Source: Acidimicrobiaceae bacterium (lineage in GTDB: Bacteria > Actinomycetota > Acidimicrobiia > Acidimicrobiales > RAAP-2). Taken from it: a stretch of DNA of 64,000 nucleotides. Of this stretch, positions 23,914 to 33,263 are shown one piece after another. Position 1 is the first letter of the stretch. Every line of letters begins with the position of its first letter. Both the position numbers and the translations under genes were made by a program. Location: contig PMLJ01000038.1 of the NCBI GenBank assembly GCA_003158855.1, forward strand, positions 1 through 64,000. Direction: 5' to 3'. The notes under the pieces are model-generated. The model saw only the letters and a list, made by a program, of their open reading frames with translations, was not told where the DNA came from and did not search any database.

Positions 23914-24441
23914 ATGACCAATCCAATCTCACTGGTCGTCACCTACGACCCAACGTTAGAGAAGTTCTCCGTCGACGTTGACGCCACGGCGTTGCTCTTT
24001 CCCGACGGGCTGTACATCGATGACGACACGCAGTATTGGTCGGAAGAGCCCCTTGCCATAGAAGACGTAATGGACCGGCTGACTGTTCAGCTGAGTGCCC
24101 CATCAGCATCCACTGCTCTTCGAGGTGAGGATTCGGTCTCGATCTCGACGAAGTTCATTGAACTCGCGCTGAACATCCTTGATCCCGATTTGAAGTGGGA
24201 CGCGGAAGAGACGCTGGAGGTAAGCGACGCAGCAGGCAGATTCCTTAGGAAGTATCCGATCACCGAATGGGAAATTGAGGGTGCATTTGGGCTAGCCGTT
24301 CAGTTCGTTCACGATTGGGCAACGGGCGAATACTCCAATTCCGTTCCCACCAATGGGCCAGCATCTGTCTTCACACCGAGCAGCGATCACGACCTCGATG
24401 TCCTTGACCTCGTCATTGATGAAGGTCCCACTTTCGAATGA
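23914..24441 (+). CDS. Very acidic unknown protein
   Basis: 175 residues, of which 35 are Asp or Glu and only eight Lys or Arg. No membrane segment, signal or known motif is visible; the central part (STKFIELALNILDPDLKWDAEETLEVSD) may be helical. It follows the ArdC-like fusion by ten bases, with GAAAGG before it. Small acidic proteins next to antirestriction genes on mobile elements are often DNA mimics that block host nucleases, so this is a candidate, but the charge alone does not show it. Confidence 0.55.
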   Translation: MTNPISLVVTYDPTLEKFSVDVDATALLFPDGLYIDDDTQYWSEEPLAIEDVMDRLTVQLSAPSASTALRGEDSVSISTKFIELALNILDPDLKWDAEETLEVSDAAGRFLRKYPITEWEIEGAFGLAVQFVHDWATGEYSNSVPTNGPASVFTPSSDHDLDVLDLVIDEGPTFE

Positions 24442-24475
24442 GACACGTTTCCGCTATCTACCGAAAGGAGTTGCA

Positions 24476-24790
24476 ATGACAATCAACGAGCCAGTTGAGT
24501 TCATCGACCCCCTAAAACAGTCCGAGCGGGCCCATGCCCTAACTGCCGTGCCCGCGACGATCGGTCTTGCCGAGGCTGCCTTGATTCTTGGCATCGCCAA
24601 GAGCACCGCGTGGACGATGTACTCGCAGGGTACTTTTCCGTTGCCAGTGATCAGGATAGGGACACGCATTCGTGTCGTGAGGGTCCATATTCAACAGTTC
24701 TTGGAGACCGGAGAGCCCGTCACCTTTGAGTCGGCCACCGCCTCTCCTGTCGCATTCGAGCCAGCGGCCCGAGAGTCAAACGCTGGTTGA
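24476..24790 (+). CDS. Excisionase-like helix-turn-helix protein
   Basis: 104 residues from ATG 24476, with AAAGGAG six bases before. Residues ~28-80 form a MerR/Xis-type helix-turn-helix (IGLAEAALILGIAKSTAWTMYSQGTFPLPVIRIGTRIRVVRVHIQQFLE). Such proteins bend attachment-site DNA and direct the integrase to excise. Its last 15 bases overlap the end of the convergent integrase gene, the usual xis-int neighbourhood. Confidence 0.75.
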   Translation: MTINEPVEFIDPLKQSERAHALTAVPATIGLAEAALILGIAKSTAWTMYSQGTFPLPVIRIGTRIRVVRVHIQQFLETGEPVTFESATASPVAFEPAARESNAG

Positions 24791-26008
24791 ACCGCGGCCC
24801 ATCTTCTTGACGGGCTTGATCGTTTTCGCGACCTTCTTAGCCTTGACGTCCGCCGCGGGTTTGTCTATGGGGGGCGATTCTCTCTCTGTCCGTATGTTGC
24901 CCATCACCGCAGCGGCGTCCTGGTCGCTCGCCTCGACGAAGTGCGTGTAGACCGACAACGTAGTTGACGGGTTCGCATGCCCCAGTCGACCGGCGACTGT
25001 GCGCACCGGTATGCCCGCGGTCATCATTCGAGTCGCGGCGAAGTGGCGCAAATCGTGCAGACGCATGTTGTCAAAACCGAGAGCGTCTCGCACTGCTTGG
25101 AACTGCTTGGTGATGGTCCCTGGGGTCATCGCAATGAGGCAGTCTGGCTCACGGGAGAACACGTACGCATTGGCCACGATCTTCATGCCAACCTGTTTCG
25201 CCCGATCTGTGACGATGGCTTTCTGTGCCTCGAATACCGCGAGCGTGTCGGGGTCGAGCGAGATACGACGTTCTGCGTGGGTCTTAGTGCTCTTCTCTCT
25301 GATCCCGCCCGGCACTTCGGCAATCGAGCGCTCGATGGTGAGGGTCATGCGCTTCGGATCAAGGTTGCTCCAACGAAGCGCGCACATCTCTCCTCGGCGC
25401 GCACCGGTCGACGCGGCGATGTGCAAGAAGTGGCCCAGTTCGGGGTTCTGTCGCCGTGTGTAATTGAGCAACTCATCAACCTGAGTCGCATTAGGCGGCG
25501 AGAGTTTGGGCTTGGTCATCCGAGGCGGGGTGACGTTGGCAGCGGGGTTGGTCGCTATCCAACCCAAGATAACGGCCTGACGGAGCGCCCGTCTAATGAT
25601 GGCGTTGATTTGGCGCACCGTTGTGGGCGACAGTCCGATCTGATTGACGAGTCCTCGATAGAGCTGATCCAGGTCGTCGGTGGTGATCTTATTGACCGGG
25701 CGATCTCCGATGGCCGGGAAGATCCTCACCTTCAGTTTGTTCCGATAACCACGAAGAGTCGTCGGGCTTAGATCGTCTTCGACGAGGTCAAGCCACTTGT
25801 TGGCGAGTTGCTCGAAGGTCGCCGACGTGCCGTCGTAACGACCGGACTGGGCCTCGGCAACCAGGGCATTGAGCCTCTGGCGAGCTTGGGTCTTACTGCC
25901 GCGAACCGTCTTACTCAACTGGCGATTCCTGCCAGTGACTGGATCGCGGCCGGCCATGAACCTGACCTCCCAGACGCCAGGCTCCTTTTCTCGCAGAGTT
26001 CCGCTCAC
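24776..26008 (-). CDS. Tyrosine site-specific integrase
   Basis: 410 residues. An N-terminal AP2-like arm-binding domain (GVWEVRFMAGRDPVTGRNRQ) is followed by a SAM-like core-binding domain (~63-150) and the catalytic domain, with Arg in TGARRGEMCALRW, HDLRH, GHANPSTTLSVYTHF (His/Trp-box and nucleophile Tyr). A Lys-rich tail ends the protein. It is the phage-type integrase that inserts this element; the gene start is ~100 bases from the CCA end of tRNA-Lys, the expected target. Confidence 0.92.
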   Translation of the reverse strand: MSGTLREKEPGVWEVRFMAGRDPVTGRNRQLSKTVRGSKTQARQRLNALVAEAQSGRYDGTSATFEQLANKWLDLVEDDLSPTTLRGYRNKLKVRIFPAIGDRPVNKITTDDLDQLYRGLVNQIGLSPTTVRQINAIIRRALRQAVILGWIATNPAANVTPPRMTKPKLSPPNATQVDELLNYTRRQNPELGHFLHIAASTGARRGEMCALRWSNLDPKRMTLTIERSIAEVPGGIREKSTKTHAERRISLDPDTLAVFEAQKAIVTDRAKQVGMKIVANAYVFSREPDCLIAMTPGTITKQFQAVRDALGFDNMRLHDLRHFAATRMMTAGIPVRTVAGRLGHANPSTTLSVYTHFVEASDQDAAAVMGNIRTERESPPIDKPAADVKAKKVAKTIKPVKKMGRGSTSV

Positions 26009-26038
26009 GGATCACATGCTATTCAATTTTCGGAGGAG

Positions 26039-26057
26039 TTAGGGATTATTTAGGGAT
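26039..26057 (+). repeat. Two directly repeated TTAGGGAT boxes
   Basis: TTAGGGAT at 26039-26046 and 26050-26057 are 11 bases apart, one helical turn, between the integrase gene and tRNA-Lys. They could be arm-type binding sites for integrase or excisionase. Confidence 0.35.
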
Positions 26058-26104
26058 GCCATTGGGCTTGGCGTCCTAAATCGCTCCATAATCCTTTGTT
26101 TTAC

Positions 26105-26180
26105 TGGTGGGCCGCCCGGGTCTCGATCCCGGCACCTTGGGATTAAAAGTCCCCTGCTCTTCCCGATGAGCTAGCGGCCC
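26105..26180 (-). tRNA. tRNA-Lys (anticodon TTT), with encoded CCA
   Basis: On the minus strand GGGCCGC pairs perfectly with GCGGCCC, the D stem is GCTC/GAGC, the anticodon loop is CTTTTAA, and the T stem is CCGGG/CCCGG, with ACCA at the end. Two oddities: the first anticodon-stem pair is G-A, and the T loop is ATCGAGA, with A in place of the near-universal T54. Its 3' end faces the integrase, so it is the probable attachment site. Confidence 0.88.
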
Positions 26181-26337
26181 GATGGACGACCAATTGAACC
26201 ACGAAATGCTCAACCACCGAATGACCACTGTAGCCCACGCGATTTGGGCTCTCCGGTGCAACCATGGCCAAGCGTCTTGACTCTCTGGCATTGCCAACCA
26301 ATGGGTGATAGTCGTATTCATAGGTGTTGTACCTGTG

Positions 26338-26367
26338 TTGACCGCGAATGTCTACTGCGTGTATGAA
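26338..26367 (+). promoter_or_regulatory. Candidate promoter of the alcohol dehydrogenase gene
   Basis: TTGACC (26338-26343), an 18-base spacer, and TATGAA (26362-26367) fit a sigma-70-type promoter 31 bases before the ATG. A ribosome site GAGAGGAG follows at about 26384-26391. Confidence 0.45.
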
Positions 26368-26397
26368 CGCCTCCGTGTTTCTTGAGAGGAGACCAAC

Positions 26398-27444
26398 ATG
26401 AAAGCCGTTCAGTACCGAACCTTTGGAGGTTCGCCAGAAGTCGTCGAGATTGAAAAGCCCTCGCCGGGACCGGGTCAGGTCCTCCTGAAGGTCACGGCAT
26501 CGGGTCTTTGTCACTCGGACGTGTTCGTGATGAGTATTCCCGAGGAGCAGTACTTTCTTGGGAACTTACCGTTGACGCTTGGACATGAAGGCGTCGGCAC
26601 CGTTGAGGAACTTGGCGCTGGGGTAACGAGCGTAAGGGTTGGCCAGAATGTCGCGGTCTACGGGCCGTGGGGCTGCGGCGTGTGCCACCAGTGCGCGCAG
26701 GGTCATGAGAACTACTGCCTTCGCGCGACGGAACTCAACATTCGTGCTCCCGGACTGGGCGCCCCGGGATCGATGGCGGAATACATGATTGTGGACGACG
26801 CCCGCCATCTTGTCGACATCGGCGATCTGGATCCCGCTATCGCAGCTCCACTTACCGATGCCGCGTTGACCCCATACCATGCGATCAAGTCGAGCCTGCC
26901 CAAGCTCGGGGCAGGAACGACAGCCGTGGTTCTCGGTGCCGGTGGACTTGGCCACCTCGGGATTCAGATCCTGAAGGTTCTGAGCGCGACGCGAGTCATT
27001 GCGCTCGACGTTGACGAATCGAAGCTGCAGTTGGCGAAGGAGTCCGGCGCCGACGTCGCGCTGCTCTCAACCGATCCCAATGTCGTCGCCGTTGTCAGCG
27101 AGCGCACCGGAGGCAGGATGGCCGAGGGGGTCTTCGACTTCGCGGGATACCAGGAGAGTCTCGACGTGGCCCGCCAGTTGGTGGGGGTCGGCGGCGACTT
27201 CAAGATCGTCGGTCTCGGCATGGGTGGGGCCACGATTCCGGTCGGGTTCTTCGCTACGCCCTATGAAGCCAGCGTCGGGACTACCTACTGGGGTTACCGC
27301 GAAGAGTTGTTCGAGGTCATCGAACTCGCCAAAGAAGGCAAGCTCAATGTCCACGTCGAGAGGTTCTCCATCGAGGACGCGCCGAAGGCCTACGAGAGGT
27401 TGCACGAGGGAACACTCGACGGCAGGGCAGTCGTGGTCTTCTAG
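26398..27444 (+). CDS. Zinc-dependent NAD(P) alcohol dehydrogenase
   Basis: 348 residues of the medium-chain dehydrogenase family. The catalytic zinc site is visible in SGLCHSDV and GHEGVGTV, the structural zinc site in CGVCHQCAQGHENYC with four cysteines, and the nucleotide-binding Rossmann motif in VVLGAGGLGHLGIQ, with D in ALDVDESK pointing to NAD. It resembles actinobacterial ADH-A-type enzymes acting on secondary or aryl alcohols. A single gene with its own promoter, first on the chromosomal side of the tRNA. Confidence 0.88.
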   Translation: MKAVQYRTFGGSPEVVEIEKPSPGPGQVLLKVTASGLCHSDVFVMSIPEEQYFLGNLPLTLGHEGVGTVEELGAGVTSVRVGQNVAVYGPWGCGVCHQCAQGHENYCLRATELNIRAPGLGAPGSMAEYMIVDDARHLVDIGDLDPAIAAPLTDAALTPYHAIKSSLPKLGAGTTAVVLGAGGLGHLGIQILKVLSATRVIALDVDESKLQLAKESGADVALLSTDPNVVAVVSERTGGRMAEGVFDFAGYQESLDVARQLVGVGGDFKIVGLGMGGATIPVGFFATPYEASVGTTYWGYREELFEVIELAKEGKLNVHVERFSIEDAPKAYERLHEGTLDGRAVVVF

Positions 27445-27644
27445 TGCAGGCAAGAAGTGTCGAGGCCACTTTCGCCAAGCCCCGGACCCGGAGAGGGCCG
27501 TAATCAGGTGCGGGTTCACATCAGGGAAACGACTGAGAGGACACGTCCAGAGCCCCGCCGTGCACGGTCTGTTTGACGCGCCAAGCGCGCCCACTGCCAA
27601 ACACCTCGTCAGGCACCCCGACGAGGATTCAGTGGAGCGACCCC

Positions 27645-27920
27645 TTAGCCCTTGATCACGTTATGCACGGTTGCCACCATTGGCTCTCCCAAGCTGACGC
27701 CCAATTCCGTCAGAATCGGCATGAGAGTCGGCCCGAATGCTTCGAATTCCTCCTGCGACTCCCACACGTCGAATACTTGTATCTCACCGTTGGACTCGAG
27801 GGCGAAGTGGTACGAACGCCCCTTCGGCGCACCTTGCCCCGCCGATTCCAATTGCTTGATTGCCTGGTTGTACTTCTCGGGTGTGAACCCTCCATGCATG
27901 AAGTAGATTCCTAGCGCCAT
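27645..27920 (-). CDS. Small ferredoxin-fold (ABM-like) protein
   Basis: 91 residues. The pattern of strands and helices (GIYFMHGGFTPEKYNQAIKQL, RSYHFALESNGEIQVFDVWESQEEFEAF) matches the dimeric alpha/beta-barrel group that includes antibiotic-biosynthesis-monooxygenase-like proteins. FDVWES with a following acidic helix is common in actinobacterial members. Substrate unknown. It stands alone between two genes. Confidence 0.65.
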   Translation of the reverse strand: MALGIYFMHGGFTPEKYNQAIKQLESAGQGAPKGRSYHFALESNGEIQVFDVWESQEEFEAFGPTLMPILTELGVSLGEPMVATVHNVIKG

Positions 27921-28415
27921 TGTTCCAGTCCCCCCGGATCGTTTGGATGAATGCTGCGCCGACGGTACCAGATCTTGAAGGAACTATCAACGGTGATTCC
28001 CCAGCGGAACGCCCTCCAGCTAGTGACATCCGCAGATTGCTCGTGTCGCAGGTCCGGCGTGAGTCCCCCGTGCCGACCAGCTGTTCGGATGGAACTGTCG
28101 TCAGGCGCTATCGAAACGGCATCCGTACCAGATGCCGGGGATTCGCGTTCGCGGCGAGATCATGGAGCCCGGCCGCAGAGCCATCTCTCCACCCGCCCCT
28201 CTGCCGTCTGCCACTTCAGATCCTCAACTCGATCAAGCGGAAGTGTCGGCAAGGAGAGCTCTCGTGGTGGGGCGTGAAGCCACGTCCAGGATCTTCCTGC
28301 TCGCCGCGCCACGTTAGGTTCCGAGAAAGCTTGTCGAAGGGGGCCGGGGGATAGGCCACAACAGCGTTTCAGCGGTCACTGGAACACCGTTGCCATGTTC
28401 CCTACGAAACGCGGC
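27921..28415. other. Intergenic stretch without a supported gene
   Basis: Several open frames cross it on the plus strand, but they have no ribosome site and their Arg/Pro/Ser-rich products look like translated non-coding DNA. No tRNA, repeat or clear hairpin seen. Confidence 0.5.
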
Positions 28416-30167
28416 TCATTCGGCCTCTTCAGGAACTTCTTCGGAGTCGGCCTGCCACTGCGGGGCGTCCGCGCCGAGGACACGATCGACGAACTTCGTC
28501 CACGAAGGCTCCTCCGTGGGCTTCCTCACGGCCAAGTGGCGTCGGATGAAGAGCTTTGCGACGGCCGACTTCTCCAGGCTCGACGTCGGTTGATCGGCCT
28601 CTCGTAGGAGGCACGTCGCTTGGATGACGTCCATCAATCCCGTCAGTTGCCGGCGAAAGTGCTTCGCCGAGTAGTCAGGGTCGTCGAACGACTTCGCGAG
28701 CCGTGGCCGCAGATCGCCTAGGGAGAGCAGTACCTGGGTTGGATTCTTGCCGTCTGGATTCGACAGCTTCGAGAGTTCGTCTTCGATCCACGCGACGACC
28801 GAGTCGACGAGATCCAATCGGGCACAGTCGCGGTAGATCTGTGCGCAGAGCACGTTGTGCGTGCCTTCCCAACTCTCGAACACGACGGCGTCGCGGTAGA
28901 GGCGCGGAAGCGGGGAGAAGTCCTCGATTGTGCCGTTGCCCCCGAGGACCTCGATGGCCCGGTGCACGACGTCCGACGCGGCGATGGACGTCACGTACTT
29001 GTTGGCGTTCACCAGGAATCGGTGAATGGCGACGTCGCTTTGCGTCGCGTTTCCCCCGTCGATCTTGGCGACGAATTCGGTGAGCGCGAAGGTCGATGCC
29101 AGCGACGCCGCGGTCTCGGTCTTGATGATTGCGAGCTGCTCGCGAACAGCGGGGAAGGAGGCGATCCTCTCACCGAAGGCCTCACGGTGCTGGGCGAAAC
29201 TCGACGCCTCCAGGTACGCGCGGCACATGATTCCCGCCGATCCGACGGCGTTCAGCCACCGCGATGTGTTGAGGAGTTCGGTGACGGCGATCTTGAAGCC
29301 GTCGCCGAGTTCACCGATGGGCCACGCCACGGCATTGTCGAAATCGATCTCCGCCGACGCGAGCGCTCGGGTGCCGAGCTTGTCCTTCAGCCGACGCAGG
29401 CGAAAGCCGTTCGGTGTCGAGCCATCGAAGGACCGCGGAACCACGAAGCAGGCGAGCCCCTTGGTCCCCGGTTCGGCGTTGTCAGGTCGAGCCGTGATCG
29501 CGAAGAGATCGGCGTCGGCGACCGAGCAGAACCACTTCTCGCCGGTGATCCGCCACGCGCCGGGAGTCTCCGGGTCGGGGGTGGCCCTCGTGACATTGGC
29601 GCCGACGTCGGAGCCGCCCTGCACCTCGGTGAGGAACTGCGATCCTCGCAGCGCGACGTCGGCGTCAGCGGCGGCGAGACCCGGCAGGTAGCGGTCCTTG
29701 ATCTCGTTCGAAGCGCGATGCTCGATGGCGCGGCGTAGCCCAACGGTGCAGACGATCGGACACGCCTGACCCCCCTCGCCGACGTGCGACAGCAGCAGGA
29801 ACTTCGCGGCGAGTTCGAAGGCGCCCTCGAAGTCGAGTGGCGTCGCGAGCATGCGAGATCGCCACGCGGCACGCGCGGCTTCGAACTGCGCCGGGTGGAA
29901 CTCGATCTCGTCGATGTGCCGGCCAAGTTCGTCGTAGGCACGGAGCTTCGGGAACTCCCGACTGCGCTCGAGCACGTGCACCGCCGGCTCGATCACCGTC
30001 GCGACCGTCGCGCCGAAGGCGCTCAGTTCCTCGAGCTGAGACGACTCGAGTGGGTGTCCCATTCGTAACTCCAGCACAGACGCGAAGTCGGACAGCGCCG
30101 TGAAGAAGTTGGAGGACTTCTCCTCTTTCCATCTGATCAGGTCCTCACGTCCGGGCTGTTCCACCAC
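28416..30167 (-). CDS. AidB-type acyl-CoA dehydrogenase family protein
   Basis: 583 residues, as long as AidB and longer than ordinary acyl-CoA dehydrogenases (~380). Flavin-binding segments are clear: LTEVQGGSDVGANVTRA, WRITGEKWFCSVADADLF, LKDKLGTRALASAEIDFD, and VLGGNGTIEDFSPLPRLYRDA with FESWEGTHNVL after it. The last ~140 residues form the extra AidB helical domain. AidB-like flavoproteins bind DNA or oxidise fatty acyl substrates; which applies here cannot be read. Single gene, transcribed away from the arginine cluster, with the putative start at ATG 30167. Confidence 0.8.
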   Translation of the reverse strand: MVEQPGREDLIRWKEEKSSNFFTALSDFASVLELRMGHPLESSQLEELSAFGATVATVIEPAVHVLERSREFPKLRAYDELGRHIDEIEFHPAQFEAARAAWRSRMLATPLDFEGAFELAAKFLLLSHVGEGGQACPIVCTVGLRRAIEHRASNEIKDRYLPGLAAADADVALRGSQFLTEVQGGSDVGANVTRATPDPETPGAWRITGEKWFCSVADADLFAITARPDNAEPGTKGLACFVVPRSFDGSTPNGFRLRRLKDKLGTRALASAEIDFDNAVAWPIGELGDGFKIAVTELLNTSRWLNAVGSAGIMCRAYLEASSFAQHREAFGERIASFPAVREQLAIIKTETAASLASTFALTEFVAKIDGGNATQSDVAIHRFLVNANKYVTSIAASDVVHRAIEVLGGNGTIEDFSPLPRLYRDAVVFESWEGTHNVLCAQIYRDCARLDLVDSVVAWIEDELSKLSNPDGKNPTQVLLSLGDLRPRLAKSFDDPDYSAKHFRRQLTGLMDVIQATCLLREADQPTSSLEKSAVAKLFIRRHLAVRKPTEEPSWTKFVDRVLGADAPQWQADSEEVPEEAE

Positions 30168-30546
30168 GATCTCCTCTCATCTCAGTTACCTATGCGCAGG
30201 GATAGCACACCTCCGAGCAAGAGGCGCAACGGTCGCGTGGTTCCGTTCGATCTGAATCCGACGGGCTTGGCTGCTCTTCGCGCGCATGCGAGGCGGAGAT
30301 CGTTCGCGGTCCCGACATCGAGTCTCGAAATCGGAGTTCGCCGAGTTCCCCGGCGTCGGGTGGACAGCCGGCACCCAAGTGATTGATGCGTGACGTGAAC
30401 GTGTCGCGGTGAGTACGCAAAAAGCCTTCTATCTCTTGAAGATTGATGACTTTCGACCTTAGTCTCACCGGTCAGACGTGGACAATCGATGGGACAATTT
30501 CGTAAGGGCGTTGTGTCCGGCGCAGCGTCGCTCCCGAGGAGGCATA
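30168..30546. other. Divergent intergenic region upstream of the arginine cluster
   Basis: No gene is supported. It must carry promoters for the AidB-like gene and the arc cluster. TTGAAG-N17-TTAGTC (about 30437-30465) is a weak promoter match. I found no clear FNR or ArgR box. Confidence 0.4.
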
Positions 30547-31974
30547 GTGTCGTCAACCAGTGATCAGCCAACTGGAGGATTGCATTCCTCCGACCTACCG
30601 CTTTCGAAGCGAAACTCGGAGAAAGCCCACGCCTTGGGGCTGACGTCCGCGACCGCCTTGGTGGTGGGCAGCATCGTGGGGACCGGCGTGTTCACCATGC
30701 CCGCCGTGATGGCCGGTGCGGGGACGATGAGCATCATCGTGCTCGCCGTGATCGCGCTCGGCGCGATGCTCCTGGCCGTTCTTTTCGGTCAACTCACCAA
30801 GCGCGTTCCCAACAGCGACGGTGGCGTCTACGCGTACGCGCGCCACGAGTTCGGCGACTTCGCCGGGTACCTCGTTGGCTGGTGCTACTGGATCCAGACG
30901 TGGGCCGGCAACGCGGCAATCGTCTCCTCGTGGGTCTTCTACGTGGACGCGCTCTTCAACTTTAGCCATCCCAGCGGCTTGGGCAACTGGGGCATCGCGA
31001 TGGTCGGACTCTGGGTTCCCGCCGCCGTCAACCTCGCGGGCGTGCGCCAGATGGCGTGGTTCCAGAACGTCAGCGTGGTGCTGAAGTTCCTGCCGCTGCT
31101 GTTCGTCGGCGTCGCCGGATGGTTCTTCGTCCAAAAGGCGAACTTCGGTCCCTTCAACGCGTCGGGCGGCAGCCTCTACAGCGGCATCGGCATCGCCGCC
31201 GGTGTGGCGCTCTTCTCCTTCATCGGGGTCGAAGCCGCCGCGGTCTCCGCGAAGCGGGTGAGGGATCCGCGCACGAACGTGATGCGCGCGTCGGTGCTCG
31301 GCACGGTCGCGAGCGCTCTGCTCTACGTGCTGGTGACCGCCGTCGTGATGGGGCTCGTGGCGCACCACACGCTGGTGGGCACCGGCTCGCCGTTCGTCAA
31401 CGCCTTCCAGACCATGTTCCCCCACAGCGCGTGGGCCGGTCGCTTCATCGCCGGTCTCGCCGTCGTTTCGGGGATCGGGGCGCTGAACGGTTGGACGCTG
31501 ATCGTGACCGAGACGTCGCGAGCGGTCGCGCAAGACGACCTCTTCCCGCGGCCATTCGCGTGGACCGACAAGAAGGGGACGGCCTGGTTCGGTATCCTCG
31601 TCGGCACGGCGCTGCCTTCGATCCTGATGGCGTGGCGCTACTCGACCAGTTCGGGGCTGACGGTCTTCACCTACCTGGTCGACCTCAGCGTGGTGACCGT
31701 CGCCATCCCGTACTTCTTCTCGGCGATCGCGCAGTTGACGTTCCTGGTGTCGCGCCGCCGCCGCGTGCAGGGATGGCAGCTGGCGCGCGACCTCTCGATC
31801 GCGGGAGCGAGCGTGCTGTTCTCGATGTGGGTGACGTTCGCATCGGGCTACCAGGTCGTCTACCAGGCCCTGGTGGTGCTGCTCATCGGGCTGGTGCTCT
31901 ACGCCTTCTTGAACGCCCGCCGCGAGCGTTTGGGCGAGGCCAGTGAACCAGTGGACCTCCCCGCAGAGGTGTAG
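30547..31974 (+). CDS. arcD: Arginine/ornithine antiporter-type APC permease
   Basis: 475 residues from GTG 30547, preceded by GAGGAGG. About twelve membrane helices follow a short polar start. [22 protein letters not shown] is the APC-superfamily substrate-binding first helix, and [24 protein letters not shown] is typical of the basic amino-acid/polyamine antiporters. Its place directly before arginine deiminase, ornithine carbamoyltransferase and carbamate kinase supports exchange of external arginine for ornithine. The exact substrate is inferred from the neighbours. Confidence 0.82.
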   Translation: MSSTSDQPTGGLHSSDLPLSKRNSEKAHALGLTSATALVVGSIVGTGVFTMPAVMAGAGTMSIIVLAVIALGAMLLAVLFGQLTKRVPNSDGGVYAYARHEFGDFAGYLVGWCYWIQTWAGNAAIVSSWVFYVDALFNFSHPSGLGNWGIAMVGLWVPAAVNLAGVRQMAWFQNVSVVLKFLPLLFVGVAGWFFVQKANFGPFNASGGSLYSGIGIAAGVALFSFIGVEAAAVSAKRVRDPRTNVMRASVLGTVASALLYVLVTAVVMGLVAHHTLVGTGSPFVNAFQTMFPHSAWAGRFIAGLAVVSGIGALNGWTLIVTETSRAVAQDDLFPRPFAWTDKKGTAWFGILVGTALPSILMAWRYSTSSGLTVFTYLVDLSVVTVAIPYFFSAIAQLTFLVSRRRRVQGWQLARDLSIAGASVLFSMWVTFASGYQVVYQALVVLLIGLVLYAFLNARRERLGEASEPVDLPAEV

Positions 31975-32045
31975 GAGTACACGGACTGCGAAGACCGCGC
32001 ACGAGAATGACCAGGTCAAATAGGAATGTAAGAGAAGGGACCGTG

Positions 32046-33263
32046 ATGACGTTTCATGTTGATTCAGAGGTTGGCCGACTGCGCCAGGCAATACTCCACC
32101 GCCCGGGACTGGAGCTTTCGAGGCTGACGCCCTCGAACGTCGAGAGTCTGCTGTTCGACGACGTGCTGTGGGCGAAGAAGGCCAAGGAGGAGCACGACGC
32201 CTTCGCCGAGGCGCTTCGCGACAGGGACGTGAAGGTTCACTACTTCGCCGAGCTCCTCGGCGAGGTCTTGAACGAAAGGGACGGCCGGGCGTTCGTGCTC
32301 GACCGGCTCTGCACGAACGATCAGTTGGGCCCCTCGCTCGTCAAGCCGGTTCGCAAGCTCTTGGATGACCTCGACGGAGGCCAGTTGGCGGACAGTCTGA
32401 TTGGCGGCATCCTGAAGTCCGACCTGCATCCGCTGAAGACGAGGAGCCTTGCGTGGGAGCAGTTGCGCGCCGACGACTTCGTGCTGCCCCCGCTTCCCAA
32501 CCACCTCTTCCAGCGCGACAACTCGTGCTGGATCTACGCGGGGGTGACCGTCAATCCGATGGCGAAGCCCGCGCGCCAGCGCGAGTCGCTGCACACGAGG
32601 GCCATCTACAACTTTCATCCGATGTTCCGCGACGAGAAGTTCGAGGTCTATCTCGATGAGGAGGTCACGCATCACCAGGCCACGCTCGAGGGCGGCGACG
32701 TCCACGTTCTCGGCCACGGGGTCGTCTTGGTCGGCATGGGCGAGCGGACCTCGGCGATCGCGGTCGAGATCCTGGCGCGCCGGCTCTTCGAATCGGGCCA
32801 GGCGACGCGCGTGATCGCGATCGAGCTGCCGCGAAGCCACGCCTTCATGCACCTCGACACGGTGATGACCATGATCGACACGTCGACGTTCGTGCTGTAC
32901 CCGTACTTCGACCGCAACCTGCGCAGCTGGACGGTCATCGCCGCCGACGAGCCCGGCGAGCTGCGCCTCACCCAGAACGAGGACCTCTGGGAGACCCTGG
33001 CCCAGGCCCTGAAGGTCGACCGCGTGACCGTGCTCTCGACCGATGAGGACGAGCGGGCCGCCGAGCGCGAGCAGTGGGACGACGGGACGAACTTCCTCGC
33101 CGTCGCCCCGGGTGTGATCATGGGCTACGACCGTAACGTGGCAACCAACACCATGCTGCGCCGCGCAGGCATCGAGGTCATCACGATTGATGGCAGCGAA
33201 CTCGGCCGCGGCCGCGGCGGTCCGAGGTGCATGACCTGTCCTATCGAAAGAGACCGAGCGTAA
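32046..33263 (+). CDS. arcA: Arginine deiminase
   Basis: 405 residues from ATG 32046; AGAAGGGACC precedes it. It hydrolyses arginine to citrulline and ammonia in the cytoplasm. Motifs: [19 protein letters not shown] at the start, [13 protein letters not shown], the acidic-histidine pair EGGDVHVLG and [11 protein letters not shown], and the nucleophile Cys in [12 protein letters not shown] (C395). Length is standard. The stop shares a base with the arcB start (TAATG). Confidence 0.94.
   Translation: MTFHVDSEVGRLRQAILHRPGLELSRLTPSNVESLLFDDVLWAKKAKEEHDAFAEALRDRDVKVHYFAELLGEVLNERDGRAFVLDRLCTNDQLGPSLVKPVRKLLDDLDGGQLADSLIGGILKSDLHPLKTRSLAWEQLRADDFVLPPLPNHLFQRDNSCWIYAGVTVNPMAKPARQRESLHTRAIYNFHPMFRDEKFEVYLDEEVTHHQATLEGGDVHVLGHGVVLVGMGERTSAIAVEILARRLFESGQATRVIAIELPRSHAFMHLDTVMTMIDTSTFVLYPYFDRNLRSWTVIAADEPGELRLTQNEDLWETLAQALKVDRVTVLSTDEDERAAEREQWDDGTNFLAVAPGVIMGYDRNVATNTMLRRAGIEVITIDGSELGRGRGGPRCMTCPIERDRA

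Larger units (their letters stand above)
4422..26115. mobile_element. Integrated conjugative element beside tRNA-Lys; left end not resolved
   Basis: The block holds integrase, excisionase, VirB4, VirD4, VirB6-like, hydrolase and adhesin genes in one plus-strand operon, ending at the tRNA 3' end. I looked for a copy of the tRNA 3' sequence (GGGTCTCGATCCCGG) to the left and found none, so the true left end may lie before position 1 and include the A+T-richer 0-4.4 kb. Coordinates given cover only the part with clear element genes. Confidence 0.75.

Noticed and set aside
1-24000. Direct repeat of the tRNA-Lys 3' end marking the left end of the element
   Set aside because: No copy of the GGGTCTCGATCCCGG core was found by eye in this part; the end is probably outside the window.
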